A stretch of 64,000 nucleotides of DNA from Brevundimonas pondensis. Lineage in GTDB: Bacteria > Pseudomonadota > Alphaproteobacteria > Caulobacterales > Caulobacteraceae. Location of the stretch: contig NZ_CP062006.1 in the NCBI RefSeq assembly GCF_017487345.1, forward strand, positions 1,556,001-1,620,000, in the 5' to 3' direction. The notes under the pieces are model-generated. The model did no database searches. It was not told the origin of the DNA and saw only the letters and a list, made by a program, of their open reading frames with translations. The position numbers were made by a program, and so were the translations under genes. Of this stretch, positions 53,229-62,128 are shown one piece after another (the stretch's first letter is position 1; each line of letters starts with the position of its first letter).

Positions 53229-54226
53229 CGCCGCGCATGATTGTCGTCACGGGCGGCGCGGGCTTCATCGGCTCGAACATCGTCGCCCGGCTTTGTGAAG
53301 CCGGCGCCTGGGACGTGGTTGTCTGCGACCGGCTGGAGACGGCCGATCTCGCCAAGTGGAAGAACATCGCCAAACATCCGATCGCCGACCTGTGGGCGCC
53401 GGAGGAACTGTTCGAGCAGTTGGAGCGTCACGCCGACCGCATCGAGGCGGTGATCCACATGGGCGCCATCTCCTCGACGACCGAGCCGGACGCCGACCTG
53501 ATACTGCACACCAACTTCAGCCTGTCGCGCGACATCTGGGACTGGTGCGCGGTGCGTAATGTGCGGATGATCTACGCCTCCTCGGCGGCTACCTACGGCG
53601 ACGGCGAGGCCGGGTTCGAGGACCGCGACGATCCTGAGAACCTGAATGCTCTGCGTCCGCTAAACGCCTATGGCTTCTCAAAATATCTGTTCGACCAGTA
53701 TGCCGTACGTCAGGCCGATCGGGGCGAGGCGCCGCGTCAGTGGGCCGGGCTGAAGTTCTTCAACGTCTATGGCCCGAACGAGGGTCACAAGGGCGGGATG
53801 AAGTCTGTCGTCGCCCAGATCTGGCCCAAGGTGCAGGCGGGCGAGACGGTCAGCCTGTTCCGCTCGCACAACCCGAACTACCCCGACGGCGGCCAGCTGC
53901 GCGACTTCGTCTTCGTCGACGACGTGGTCGGCATCATCCTGTGGCTGCTGGAGCGCGAGGATATCTCGGGCGTGTTCAACGCCGGATCGGGTCAGGCGCG
54001 TTCCTTCGCCGACCTGGCGCGCGCCACCTTCGCGGCGGCGGGCAAGGAGCCGTCCATCGCCTATGTGGACATGCCCGAGGCGATCCGCGACCGCTATCAG
54101 TACTTCACCGAGGCCAGCATGGACCGCATCCGTGCCCTCGGTTACGGCGGCCAGTCGACGCCGCTGGAAGAAGGCGTGCGCCGCTACGTCCAGGACTTCC
54201 TGGCCCAGCCGGATTCCTATCGATGA
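53225..54226 (+). CDS. hldD: ADP-L-glycero-D-manno-heptose 6-epimerase
   Basis: The 333-residue short-chain dehydrogenase-type epimerase has the NAD(P) loop GGAGFIGSNIVARL, an IYASSAATYGDG segment and the YxxxK motif in NAYGFSKYLFDQY, with KFFNVYGPNEGHKGGMKSVV downstream. It converts the D,D- to the L,D-heptose nucleotide for the lipopolysaccharide inner core. It overlaps hldE and the following DUF3089 gene by four bases each. Confidence 0.96.
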   Translation: MTPRMIVVTGGAGFIGSNIVARLCEAGAWDVVVCDRLETADLAKWKNIAKHPIADLWAPEELFEQLERHADRIEAVIHMGAISSTTEPDADLILHTNFSLSRDIWDWCAVRNVRMIYASSAATYGDGEAGFEDRDDPENLNALRPLNAYGFSKYLFDQYAVRQADRGEAPRQWAGLKFFNVYGPNEGHKGGMKSVVAQIWPKVQAGETVSLFRSHNPNYPDGGQLRDFVFVDDVVGIILWLLEREDISGVFNAGSGQARSFADLARATFAAAGKEPSIAYVDMPEAIRDRYQYFTEASMDRIRALGYGGQSTPLEEGVRRYVQDFLAQPDSYR

Positions 54227-55326
54227 AGATGCCCAGCCTGACCTTGCGCCAGTGGGTCGGCTACACGGGATTTGTGCTGGTCTTCATTCTGGTCGCCGCC
54301 GTCGCCGTCTGGAGAGGCGATATTCTCAAGGCTGGACTGGACCCCCAGGTGCCGTTTCAGACCTATGATCCGCCGCCTGCCCCGAACTATGAACAGGCTG
54401 CGTCCTGGGCGCTTGACGACGCGCGCGCGCCTGGTGCGGGTTCCGCGCACATCTTCTTTGTCCATTCAACGACCTATGAAGGCGGCAGGGACTGGAATGG
54501 CCCGATCGACCATCGTGACTCGGCGACGGAGCTGCGACGCAGCGTCCTTCCCAACTACGCCGGGCCATTTGCTCGGGCCGGCGATGTCAGCGCCCCGTAC
54601 TATCGCCAGGCGAACCTCTATACGCGTCTGACAATGCGGGAGGACGCGCGAGAGGCGCGGGCGTTCGCCTACAAGGACATCGACGCCGCCTTCACGCACT
54701 GGCTTCAGGCACATCCGACAGGGCCCATTATCCTGGCTGGCGTGGAACAGGGGGCGGACCTTGTTGATCATCTGCTGCATGACCGGGTAGCTATTGATCC
54801 GCTATTAAAACAAAGACTTGTAGCGGCATACCTTATGGAGGGTCTGGTTCCGGCAGAGCGCGCGCGTAACATTCCGCTGTGTGAGAGACCCGATCAGGTC
54901 GGCTGTGTCCTGGCCTGGAAATCTGTGCAGGAAGGGGACGACGCCGAGGCCAAGCGCTTGTTGCGCCGCGCCCTGGTCTGGAACGAGCGTGGCGCGCTTG
55001 ACGGCGCCGATGGGGCGCCGACCGCCTGCGTCAATCCCGTGACCGGTTCTGTTGATCAGCCTGTTTCGGCAATGCGCGACAGTCGCGGCGCCACCAATGC
55101 CACAAATCTGGAGTGGGGCGCGCGCCCGGCCTTTCAGAGCCGCATCGTGGCGGCGGAGTGTCGTGCGGGTATACTGTGGCGTTCCCCGTTGAATTCAGAA
55201 TCCTTCAGGCCCAAGGGGTCTTGGGCGGATCGTCGAAAGGCGCCGTCATTCAACCTGTTTTATGCCGATATAGAAGCTGATGCCCTGAATCGGATCGAGG
55301 CTTGGGAAAAGATCGATGGCGTTTGA
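54223..55326 (+). CDS. DUF3089 family membrane-anchored hydrolase-like protein
   Basis: The 367-residue protein has one N-terminal membrane anchor (WVGYTGFVLVFILVAAVAVW) and an extracytoplasmic domain of the DUF3089 family: AHIFFVHSTTYEGGRDWNGP, NLYTRLTMREDAREARAFAY, DIDAAFTHWLQAHPTGPIIL and LAGVEQGADLVDHLL, which stands where alpha/beta hydrolases have GHSQG, with no Ser at the nucleophile place. The fold is alpha/beta-hydrolase-like but the substrate is not known. Overlap with hldD ties it to the envelope-sugar operon. The frame is open upstream inside hldD; the ATG at 54223 directly precedes the anchor. Confidence 0.85.
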   Translation: MKMPSLTLRQWVGYTGFVLVFILVAAVAVWRGDILKAGLDPQVPFQTYDPPPAPNYEQAASWALDDARAPGAGSAHIFFVHSTTYEGGRDWNGPIDHRDSATELRRSVLPNYAGPFARAGDVSAPYYRQANLYTRLTMREDAREARAFAYKDIDAAFTHWLQAHPTGPIILAGVEQGADLVDHLLHDRVAIDPLLKQRLVAAYLMEGLVPAERARNIPLCERPDQVGCVLAWKSVQEGDDAEAKRLLRRALVWNERGALDGADGAPTACVNPVTGSVDQPVSAMRDSRGATNATNLEWGARPAFQSRIVAAECRAGILWRSPLNSESFRPKGSWADRRKAPSFNLFYADIEADALNRIEAWEKIDGV

Positions 55327-56104
55327 CGGTTCCCGGACTTTTGGCGTCGATGGCGTGATCGTCGTGAATCTGGATCGTCGCCCGGATCGATGGGAGGCGT
55401 TTCAGGTGGCCTGGCGCGACCTGTTGCCCTGGGATCAGGTCGTGCGACTTTCGGCGTCGGATGGTCAGCAGTTGACCGGTTACGGGCGGTCGCCCTGGTT
55501 CAGGGGGCGCAAGCGCGACCGGACCTGGGCGGGGCGCGCAGGTTGCGCCCTGTCCCACGCCCGCGCCCTGCGAGAAGCTCATGAACGCGGGTGGGCGCGG
55601 GTGTTGATCATGGAAGATGATGCGATCCCTGCTGGGGACGCTGGTGCACTCTTGTCTGCGCTGAATTCTCCGGGATGGGACCTGCTGTATCTGGGAGCGC
55701 GCGAGCCTGTAGGGGTCCAGGAGACGTGCGACGGGCTTGTCTCCGTGCACGGCGCGCTGGACGCCCATGCCTATGCCGTTACGGAGACCCTGAGAGACTG
55801 GATGATCAGGCGACTTCCGGAGGAAGCAAGCATATGGCCGTGGATTGCACGTGAACGTGCTGTGGACCGCTGGATGCGTCGCGAAGTTGGGCGGAACTTT
55901 CGGGTCAAGCTCTGTCAGCCGCAAGTAGCGACCCAGAAGGAGTGTCTGTCAGACATCACTCAGAGACGCGCCGCGTCCTATGTCGCCTGTCCCGATATAG
56001 CGACCACGCCGCGCCCAAAACCACGCCCATCGGAAGTCGCGCGCGCTGGTGAAGTGGCGGCCGATCGCGTTCGGGCTGCCGTGAAGCGGGTGGTCGGCTT
56101 CTAA
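55316..56104 (+). CDS. Glycosyltransferase family 25 protein
   Basis: The 262-residue protein has the GT25 pattern: VIVVNLDRRPDRWEAF near the start, GCALSHARALREAHERGW and the metal-binding VLIMEDDAIPAGD. It then has DLLYLGAREP, AHAYAVTETLRDWM and a basic C-terminus. GT25 members add galactose or glucose to lipopolysaccharide core sugars. It starts 11 bases before the end of the DUF3089 gene, as the last gene of the kdsA-hldE-hldD group. The unusually short form suggests a single catalytic domain. Its end overlaps the recG stop by four bases. Confidence 0.88.
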   Translation: MAFDGSRTFGVDGVIVVNLDRRPDRWEAFQVAWRDLLPWDQVVRLSASDGQQLTGYGRSPWFRGRKRDRTWAGRAGCALSHARALREAHERGWARVLIMEDDAIPAGDAGALLSALNSPGWDLLYLGAREPVGVQETCDGLVSVHGALDAHAYAVTETLRDWMIRRLPEEASIWPWIARERAVDRWMRREVGRNFRVKLCQPQVATQKECLSDITQRRAASYVACPDIATTPRPKPRPSEVARAGEVAADRVRAAVKRVVGF

Positions 56105-58203
56105 TCCACGCCTGGCCGGTCGTTGCGCCAGTCGAAAAGGGCTTCCAGCACCCGAACGGCCTCGCCGCGTGGGCTGGTCAAGTCGGGATCGCGGCCCAGG
56201 ATCAGGCGGGCGTCGTCGGAGGCCGCCAGCATCAGCGAGCGGTGCTTGATCGGATCGGCGAAGCGATAGGCGGGGAAGCCGCTTTGTTTCAGGCCTAGAG
56301 GGTCGCCGCCGCCGCGCAGACGGAAGTCTTCCTCGGCGATCTCGAAGCCGTCCTCGGTGCGCCGCAGGGTCTCCAGACGCTCGCGAGCCGTTTCGCCAAG
56401 TGCGCCGTCCTGACCGCCGTACAGCAGGATGCATGAACTTGACTTGGCCCCGCGTCCGACGCGGCCACGAAGTTGGTGCAACTGGGCCAGGCCGAAACGG
56501 TCGGCGTGTTCGATGACCATGATCGAGGCGTTGGGCACGTCCACGCCGACCTCGACGACCGTGGTGGCGACCAGAAGCGGAATGCGGCCCTCGGCGAACT
56601 CGGCCATGACGGCTTCGCGCTCAGCGCCGGGCATCTGGCCGTGGGCCAGACCGACCTCGACCTGAAGGATGCGGCGCAGGTCGTTGGCGCGTTCCTCGGC
56701 GGCGGCCAGATCGATGGCTTCGGATTCGGCCACCAGAGGGCAGATCCAATAGGCCTGAGCCCCGCTGTCGATCGCCGCCTTCAACCGCTTGGCGACTTCG
56801 CCGATGCGCACCAGCGGCACGACGGCGGTAGCCACGGGGGTGCGACCCGGCGGCTTCTCCATCAGGCGGCTGACTTCCAGTTCGCCGTACTGGATCAGTT
56901 CCAGCGTGCGCGGGATCGGAGTGGCCGACATGGTCAGCAGGTGGACGCCGCCAACGGTCGGATCGCCCTTGGCCTGAAGCCGCTGGCGCTCGTTGACGCC
57001 GAAGCGGTGCTGTTCGTCGATGACGGCCAATGCCAGCCGGTTGAACTGCACCGCATCCTGGAACAGGGCGTGGGTGCCGATGGCGACCTGAGCCTCGCCG
57101 GAAGCCAGGGCGGCCAGCCGCTTGCGCCGCTCGGCTTGCGTGTCGCGGCCGGTTAGCAGGACTGTCGTGATGCCGGCTTCTTCGAGCATTGGGGCCAGCC
57201 GCTGATAGTGCTGGCGGGCCAGGATCTCGGTCGGGGCCATCAGGGCGGACTGGAAGCCGCTGGAGGCCGCGTCAGCCAGGGCCAAAGCCGCGACGGCGGT
57301 CTTGCCCGAGCCCACGTCGCCTTGCAGCAGCCGCCCCATCTGCTCGCCGGAAGCCAGATCGGCGCGGATTTCCTCGATGGCGCGGGCCTGGGCGCCGGTC
57401 AGGGTGAAGGGCAGGGCGGCCAGCATCCGTTCCGAGGCCTCGCCAGGCGCGATGCGCGGGGCCGGTGTGGCGTGACGCGTCCGGCGACGACGGGCTAGCG
57501 CCAGTTGGTGGGCGAACAACTCGTCATAGGCCAGACGCTGACGCGCCGGGGCCTCGGGCGTCAGGTCCATTTCAGAGGTCGGGGCGTGCAGGGTTTCCAG
57601 CGCCGCGCGCCAGCCGGGCCAGCGTCGGGCCGCTAGCCAGGCGGCGTCCTGCCATTCCTCAAGCTCTGGTGTCGCCGCCAGCGCGCCCTGCGCCAGCTTC
57701 CTGACCACCCGCGAGGTCAACCCTTGCGTCGCCGGATAGACGGGTTCGGACAGCGGGATCTCGTCCGCCTTTTCCAGCGGCAGGATGTAGTCGGGGTGCG
57801 CGATCTGCACCTCGTTGTTGAAGCGTTCGACCTTGCCGGTCACAAGCCGCCGCTCGCCGCGCGGCGCCAGGCTTTCGATATGGCGCGGCGAGCCGGCGAA
57901 CCAGATCAGGTGGACGAAGCCGGTGTCGTCTGAGGCCCGCATCTTCAGCGGCGCGCCGATCTTGTGCGGCGGGATCAGCCGGTCGATCAGGACGTCGAAG
58001 ACGCCGATCTCGCCCTCGACAGCGGCGGCGGCGGTCGTGCGGCGGCGCTGGATGATCCCGGACGGCGACAGGAACAGAACGTCGCGCACCAGCGGACCGG
58101 CCAGTTTGTGAACCAGGGGCGCGCTTCGCGGCCCCACGCCCTTCAGGGTGGAGACGTCCGCGAACAGGGGAAAGAGAATCTCGGGCCGCATTAGCCTCAG
58201 CAT
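56101..58203 (-). CDS. recG: ATP-dependent DNA helicase RecG
   Basis: The 700-residue protein has an N-terminal wedge/OB domain (TLKGVGPRSAPLVHKLAGPL, then the GIIQRRRTT region) and helicase domains with Walker [36 protein letters not shown] [12 protein letters not shown] and the translocation motif QLHQLRGRVGRG. It remodels stalled forks and Holliday junctions. Start ATGs at 58203 and 58191 are both possible. It converges on the glycosyltransferase gene and is divergent from sdhE-mfd. Confidence 0.96.
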   Translation of the reverse strand: MLRLMRPEILFPLFADVSTLKGVGPRSAPLVHKLAGPLVRDVLFLSPSGIIQRRRTTAAAAVEGEIGVFDVLIDRLIPPHKIGAPLKMRASDDTGFVHLIWFAGSPRHIESLAPRGERRLVTGKVERFNNEVQIAHPDYILPLEKADEIPLSEPVYPATQGLTSRVVRKLAQGALAATPELEEWQDAAWLAARRWPGWRAALETLHAPTSEMDLTPEAPARQRLAYDELFAHQLALARRRRTRHATPAPRIAPGEASERMLAALPFTLTGAQARAIEEIRADLASGEQMGRLLQGDVGSGKTAVAALALADAASSGFQSALMAPTEILARQHYQRLAPMLEEAGITTVLLTGRDTQAERRKRLAALASGEAQVAIGTHALFQDAVQFNRLALAVIDEQHRFGVNERQRLQAKGDPTVGGVHLLTMSATPIPRTLELIQYGELEVSRLMEKPPGRTPVATAVVPLVRIGEVAKRLKAAIDSGAQAYWICPLVAESEAIDLAAAEERANDLRRILQVEVGLAHGQMPGAEREAVMAEFAEGRIPLLVATTVVEVGVDVPNASIMVIEHADRFGLAQLHQLRGRVGRGAKSSSCILLYGGQDGALGETARERLETLRRTEDGFEIAEEDFRLRGGGDPLGLKQSGFPAYRFADPIKHRSLMLAASDDARLILGRDPDLTSPRGEAVRVLEALFDWRNDRPGVD

Positions 58204-58274
58204 AGCTGGCGAAAACGGAACGGGAACGCTATCTGATCCAACTCTTCACATGAACGGACCGGGCAAGGAACCGC

Positions 58275-58589
58275 GTGGCCGATATTGATGCACGTCCAGA
58301 GGACGCCCGGAAACAAAGACTCGGTCGAATTTCGTATCGCGCCTGGCGACGCGGCTTCCGCGAGGCCGACATGGTGCTGGGGCCGTTCGTCGATCAGGTC
58401 GGTCCGTCAATGGACGACGGTGAGCTGGATCAGCTGGAGCACCTCCTGAACGAGGAGGACCAGTACCTCTACGCTTGGATCATCGAGAAGGAGCCGACCC
58501 CGCCCGAGTTCGACGGGCCGATGTTGGCGCGCATCCGGGCCTTCATGCGCGAACACGTCGCGGCGGAAGTGGCCAAGGGTATCGGCTGA
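58275..58589 (+). CDS. sdhE: FAD assembly factor SdhE
   Basis: The 104-residue protein has the SdhE signature RGFREADMVLGPFVD (RGxxE motif) in a small helical domain (SYRAWRRGFREADMVLG, QLEHLLNEEDQYLYAWIIEK). SdhE promotes covalent attachment of FAD to the succinate dehydrogenase flavoprotein. It starts with a GTG at 58275; the next gene, mfd, begins at its stop (TGATG). Confidence 0.93.
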   Translation: MADIDARPEDARKQRLGRISYRAWRRGFREADMVLGPFVDQVGPSMDDGELDQLEHLLNEEDQYLYAWIIEKEPTPPEFDGPMLARIRAFMREHVAAEVAKGIG

Positions 58590-61500
58590 TGGGCGAGGCG
58601 ATGGCGCGGCGTGACGTTGAACTGGGCGGCGCGCCCGAGGGGCTGGACGCGTTGGTCGTCGCCGAACGACTGAAGGCGCAGGGCGGGGTCGGCCTGTTGG
58701 TGGCGCGTGATTATCAGCGCTCGGGCAATTTTACGCAAACGCTGAGCTTCTTCGCCAAGGATATTGAAGTCCTTGAATATCCGTCCTGGGACTGCCTGCC
58801 CTATGACCGACTGAGCCCGACCGCTTCGGTCGCAGCGCAGCGGATGGCGACCCTGACCCGGCTGGCGCAACGCGATCCGGCGGACGACAGGCCCCTGCTG
58901 GTGGTCGCCACGATCGCCGCAGCGACCCAGCGCACGCCGCCGCGTCAGGCCGTCACTGGGGCCGGGTTCGAGGCCAGGGTCGGTCGCGATCTGGATACGG
59001 CGGCGCTGGAACGTTATGTCTTGGCCAACGGCTATGTGCGGGCCTCGACCGTGTCGGAGCGGGGTGAATACGCCATTCGCGGCGGGGTGATCGACGTCTT
59101 CCCGCCGGGCTTTGACGAGCCCGTGCGTCTGGACCTGTTCGGCAGCGAGCTGGAATCCATCCGCGCCTTTGATCCCGAGACGCAACGCTCGACCAAGCAA
59201 CTGAAGCAGGTCGCGCTTCTGCCGGTGTCGGAGGTTCTGCTGGACGCCGAGAGCATCTCGCGCTTCCGCAGCGGCTATCTGAACCTGTTCGGCGCGCCGG
59301 GCGACGAGCCCATGTACGCCGCCGTCAGCGAGGGCGCGCGCCGTCAGGGGCTGGAGCACTGGCTGCCGCTCTTCTACGACCGGCTTGACACTCTGTTCGA
59401 CTTCCTGCCGGACAGCGCGCCGGTCTTCCTCGACAGTCAGGTGGAGCAGGCCCGCGCCGAGCGCTGGAACCTGACGACCGACGCCTATGAGGCGCGCAAG
59501 GAGGCGGCTAAGGGCAAGGGCGGCGCGGCCTATCGCGCCGCGGCGCCCCAGAGCCTCTATCTGGACGAAGGCGACTGGAACAGCGCCTTGGCCGGCCGCG
59601 CCGTGCGCCGCCTGTCCCCGCTGTCGGGCGGCACGGGCGAGGACGCCGGCGGCCGTCTGGGCCGCAGCTTCGCCGCCGAGCGCTCGCAGGACAGCGTCAA
59701 CCTGTTCGCCGCCGTGGCCCAGCACGCCGAGGACTTGAAGGGGCAGGGCAAGCGGGTGCTGTTCGCCTCCTGGACCGAAGGCTCGGCCGAGCGTCTGGCG
59801 GCCATGCTGGGCGACCACGGCCTGACCCACGTCCTGCCGGTGCGCGACTGGGACGATGTTCTGGCGGCGCCGAAGGACATCTATCTGCGCGCCGTCCTGC
59901 CGGTCGAACATGGCTTCGTCACCGACGAGGTCGCAGTCATTTCCGAGACCGACATCCTGGGCGACCGCCTGGCGCGGCCCAAGCGCAAGCGGCGGGCGTC
60001 GAACTTCCTGGCTGAGGCCTCGGCGCTGACGGCGGGCGATCTGGTCGTCCATCTGGATCACGGCATCGGGCGCTATGAGGGCCTGAAGACGCTGGAGATC
60101 CAGGAGGCGCCGCACGACTGCCTGGAACTGCTCTACGCCGGTGACAGCAAACTCTACTTGCCGGTTGAAAACATTGACCTTCTGACCCGCTACGGGACGG
60201 ACGCCGACGGGGTTCAGCTGGATCGTCTGGGCGGAGCAGGCTGGCAGGCGCGCAAGGCGAAAGCGAAAGAGCGCCTGCGCGCCATGGCCGAGGGCCTCAT
60301 CGCCCTGGCCGCCAAGCGGGCGTTGCGCGTCTCCGACGCCATCACGCCGCCGTCCGGCCTGTTCGACGAGTTCTGCGCCCGCTTCCCCTACGAGGAGACG
60401 GACGACCAGCTGAACGCCATCGGCGACGTGCTGGAAGACCTGGGCAAGGGCACGCCGATGGATCGTCTGATCTGCGGCGACGTCGGTTTCGGCAAGACCG
60501 AGGTGGCCCTGCGCGCGGCCTTCGTCGTGGCCATGACAGGCCAGCAGGTGGCGATCGTCTGTCCGACGACCCTCCTGGCGCGCCAGCATTTCAAGACCTT
60601 CAGCGAGCGCTTCGCCGGCTGGCCGATCACCGTGCGGCACCTGTCGCGCATGGTCACGGCCAAGGACGCCAACGAGACCCGCGTGGGCCTGAAGGACGGG
60701 ACGTTCGAGATCGTCGTCGGCACCCACGCCGTGCTGGCCGAACAGGTCGGCTTCAAGGACCTTGGCCTGGTGATCGTCGACGAGGAGCAGCACTTCGGCG
60801 TCAAGCACAAGGAGAAGCTGAAGTCCCTGCGGGCCGATGTTCACCTGCTGACCCTGACGGCCACGCCGATCCCGCGCACCCTGCAGATGGCCCTGTCGGG
60901 CATTCGCGAGATGTCGATCATCGCCACGCCGCCGGTCGATCGTCTGGCGGTGCGGACCTATGTCACGCCCTGGGACCCGGTGCTGGTGCGCGAGGCCCTG
61001 CTGCGCGAGAAGTATCGTGGCGGGCAGGCCTATTATGTCGCGCCGCGCTTGAAGGACCTGCCGGAAATCGAGAAGTTCCTGCGCGAGCAGGTGCCCGAGG
61101 TGAAGTTCGTCGTCGGCCACGGCCAGATGAGCCCGACCCAACTGGAGGAGGTGATGAGCGCCTTCTACGACGGGCAGTACGACGTCCTGGTCTCGACCAC
61201 GATTGTCGAGAGCGGCATCGATATTCCGACGGCCAACACCCTGATCGTCCACCGCGCCGATATGTTCGGGCTGGCCCAACTTCACCAGATCCGGGGCCGC
61301 ATCGGCCGGTCCAAGGCACGGGCCTTCGCCTACCTTACGACCGATCCCAAGCGGCCGCTGAGCCTGTCGGCCGAGCGGCGGCTGCAGGTACTGCAGTCGC
61401 TGGACAACCTGGGGGCCGGTTTCCAGTTGGCCAGCCACGACCTGGATCAGCGCGGCGGCGGCAACCTGCTGGGCGACGAGCAGTCGGGCCATATCCGCGA

Positions 61501-62038
61501 GGTTGGGGTCGAACTGTATCAGCAGATGCTGGAAGACGCCGTCGCCGAACTGCGCGAGCAGGGCGAGGAAGTGGCCGACCGCGGCTGGTCGCCGTCGATC
61601 AATGTCGGCGCGGCGGTCCTAATTCCAGAGACTTACGTACCAGACCTGAATGTTCGCCTCAGTCTCTATCGCCGTCTGTCGGACGCCGAGAAGATGGAGG
61701 ACCGCGAGGCCATGGCCGCCGAACTGATCGACCGCTTCGGCCCGCTTCCGGACGAGGCGCAACAGCTTCTGCGGATCGTCGGCATCAAGGCCAATTGCCG
61801 CACGGCCTCGATCGAGAAAATCGACATCGGGCCCAAGGGCGCGGTGCTGACCCTGCGCAACAATAGCTTCCCCAACCCGATGGGGCTGGTGGGGCTGATC
61901 CAGAAGAACCAGGCCTTCTGGAAGATCCGCCCCGATCAGAAGATCGTGGTGAAGGGCGAGTGGCCCACGCCTGACGACCGCCTGAAGGTCGCCGAGCGGA
62001 TCACCGCCGATCTGGCGCGGGTGGCGGGGGCGGCCTAA
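58589..62038 (+). CDS. mfd: Transcription-repair coupling factor Mfd
   Basis: The 1149-residue protein has the UvrB-like N-terminal region ([20 protein letters not shown]), the RNA polymerase-interacting domain ([20 protein letters not shown]) and RecG-like helicase motifs [43 protein letters not shown] and [14 protein letters not shown], followed by the C-terminal regulatory domain. It removes RNA polymerase stalled at lesions and recruits UvrA. The true start is the ATG at 58589 overlapping the sdhE stop; an in-frame ATG further upstream lies inside sdhE. Confidence 0.96.
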   Translation: MGEAMARRDVELGGAPEGLDALVVAERLKAQGGVGLLVARDYQRSGNFTQTLSFFAKDIEVLEYPSWDCLPYDRLSPTASVAAQRMATLTRLAQRDPADDRPLLVVATIAAATQRTPPRQAVTGAGFEARVGRDLDTAALERYVLANGYVRASTVSERGEYAIRGGVIDVFPPGFDEPVRLDLFGSELESIRAFDPETQRSTKQLKQVALLPVSEVLLDAESISRFRSGYLNLFGAPGDEPMYAAVSEGARRQGLEHWLPLFYDRLDTLFDFLPDSAPVFLDSQVEQARAERWNLTTDAYEARKEAAKGKGGAAYRAAAPQSLYLDEGDWNSALAGRAVRRLSPLSGGTGEDAGGRLGRSFAAERSQDSVNLFAAVAQHAEDLKGQGKRVLFASWTEGSAERLAAMLGDHGLTHVLPVRDWDDVLAAPKDIYLRAVLPVEHGFVTDEVAVISETDILGDRLARPKRKRRASNFLAEASALTAGDLVVHLDHGIGRYEGLKTLEIQEAPHDCLELLYAGDSKLYLPVENIDLLTRYGTDADGVQLDRLGGAGWQARKAKAKERLRAMAEGLIALAAKRALRVSDAITPPSGLFDEFCARFPYEETDDQLNAIGDVLEDLGKGTPMDRLICGDVGFGKTEVALRAAFVVAMTGQQVAIVCPTTLLARQHFKTFSERFAGWPITVRHLSRMVTAKDANETRVGLKDGTFEIVVGTHAVLAEQVGFKDLGLVIVDEEQHFGVKHKEKLKSLRADVHLLTLTATPIPRTLQMALSGIREMSIIATPPVDRLAVRTYVTPWDPVLVREALLREKYRGGQAYYVAPRLKDLPEIEKFLREQVPEVKFVVGHGQMSPTQLEEVMSAFYDGQYDVLVSTTIVESGIDIPTANTLIVHRADMFGLAQLHQIRGRIGRSKARAFAYLTTDPKRPLSLSAERRLQVLQSLDNLGAGFQLASHDLDQRGGGNLLGDEQSGHIREVGVELYQQMLEDAVAELREQGEEVADRGWSPSINVGAAVLIPETYVPDLNVRLSLYRRLSDAEKMEDREAMAAELIDRFGPLPDEAQQLLRIVGIKANCRTASIEKIDIGPKGAVLTLRNNSFPNPMGLVGLIQKNQAFWKIRPDQKIVVKGEWPTPDDRLKVAERITADLARVAGAA

Positions 62039-62128
62039 GCGAAATCGGTCTGAATGCGATTGCATTCGAACCCAGATATTCGCTCAAGACACAGCGATGA
62101 GCCTGATCCGGCGTCTGCAGATCAGGCT

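Noticed and set aside
58469-61492. 1007-codon open frame opposite mfd
   Set aside because: The Mfd helicase motifs lie on the other strand; the antisense product is low-complexity and has no start signal.
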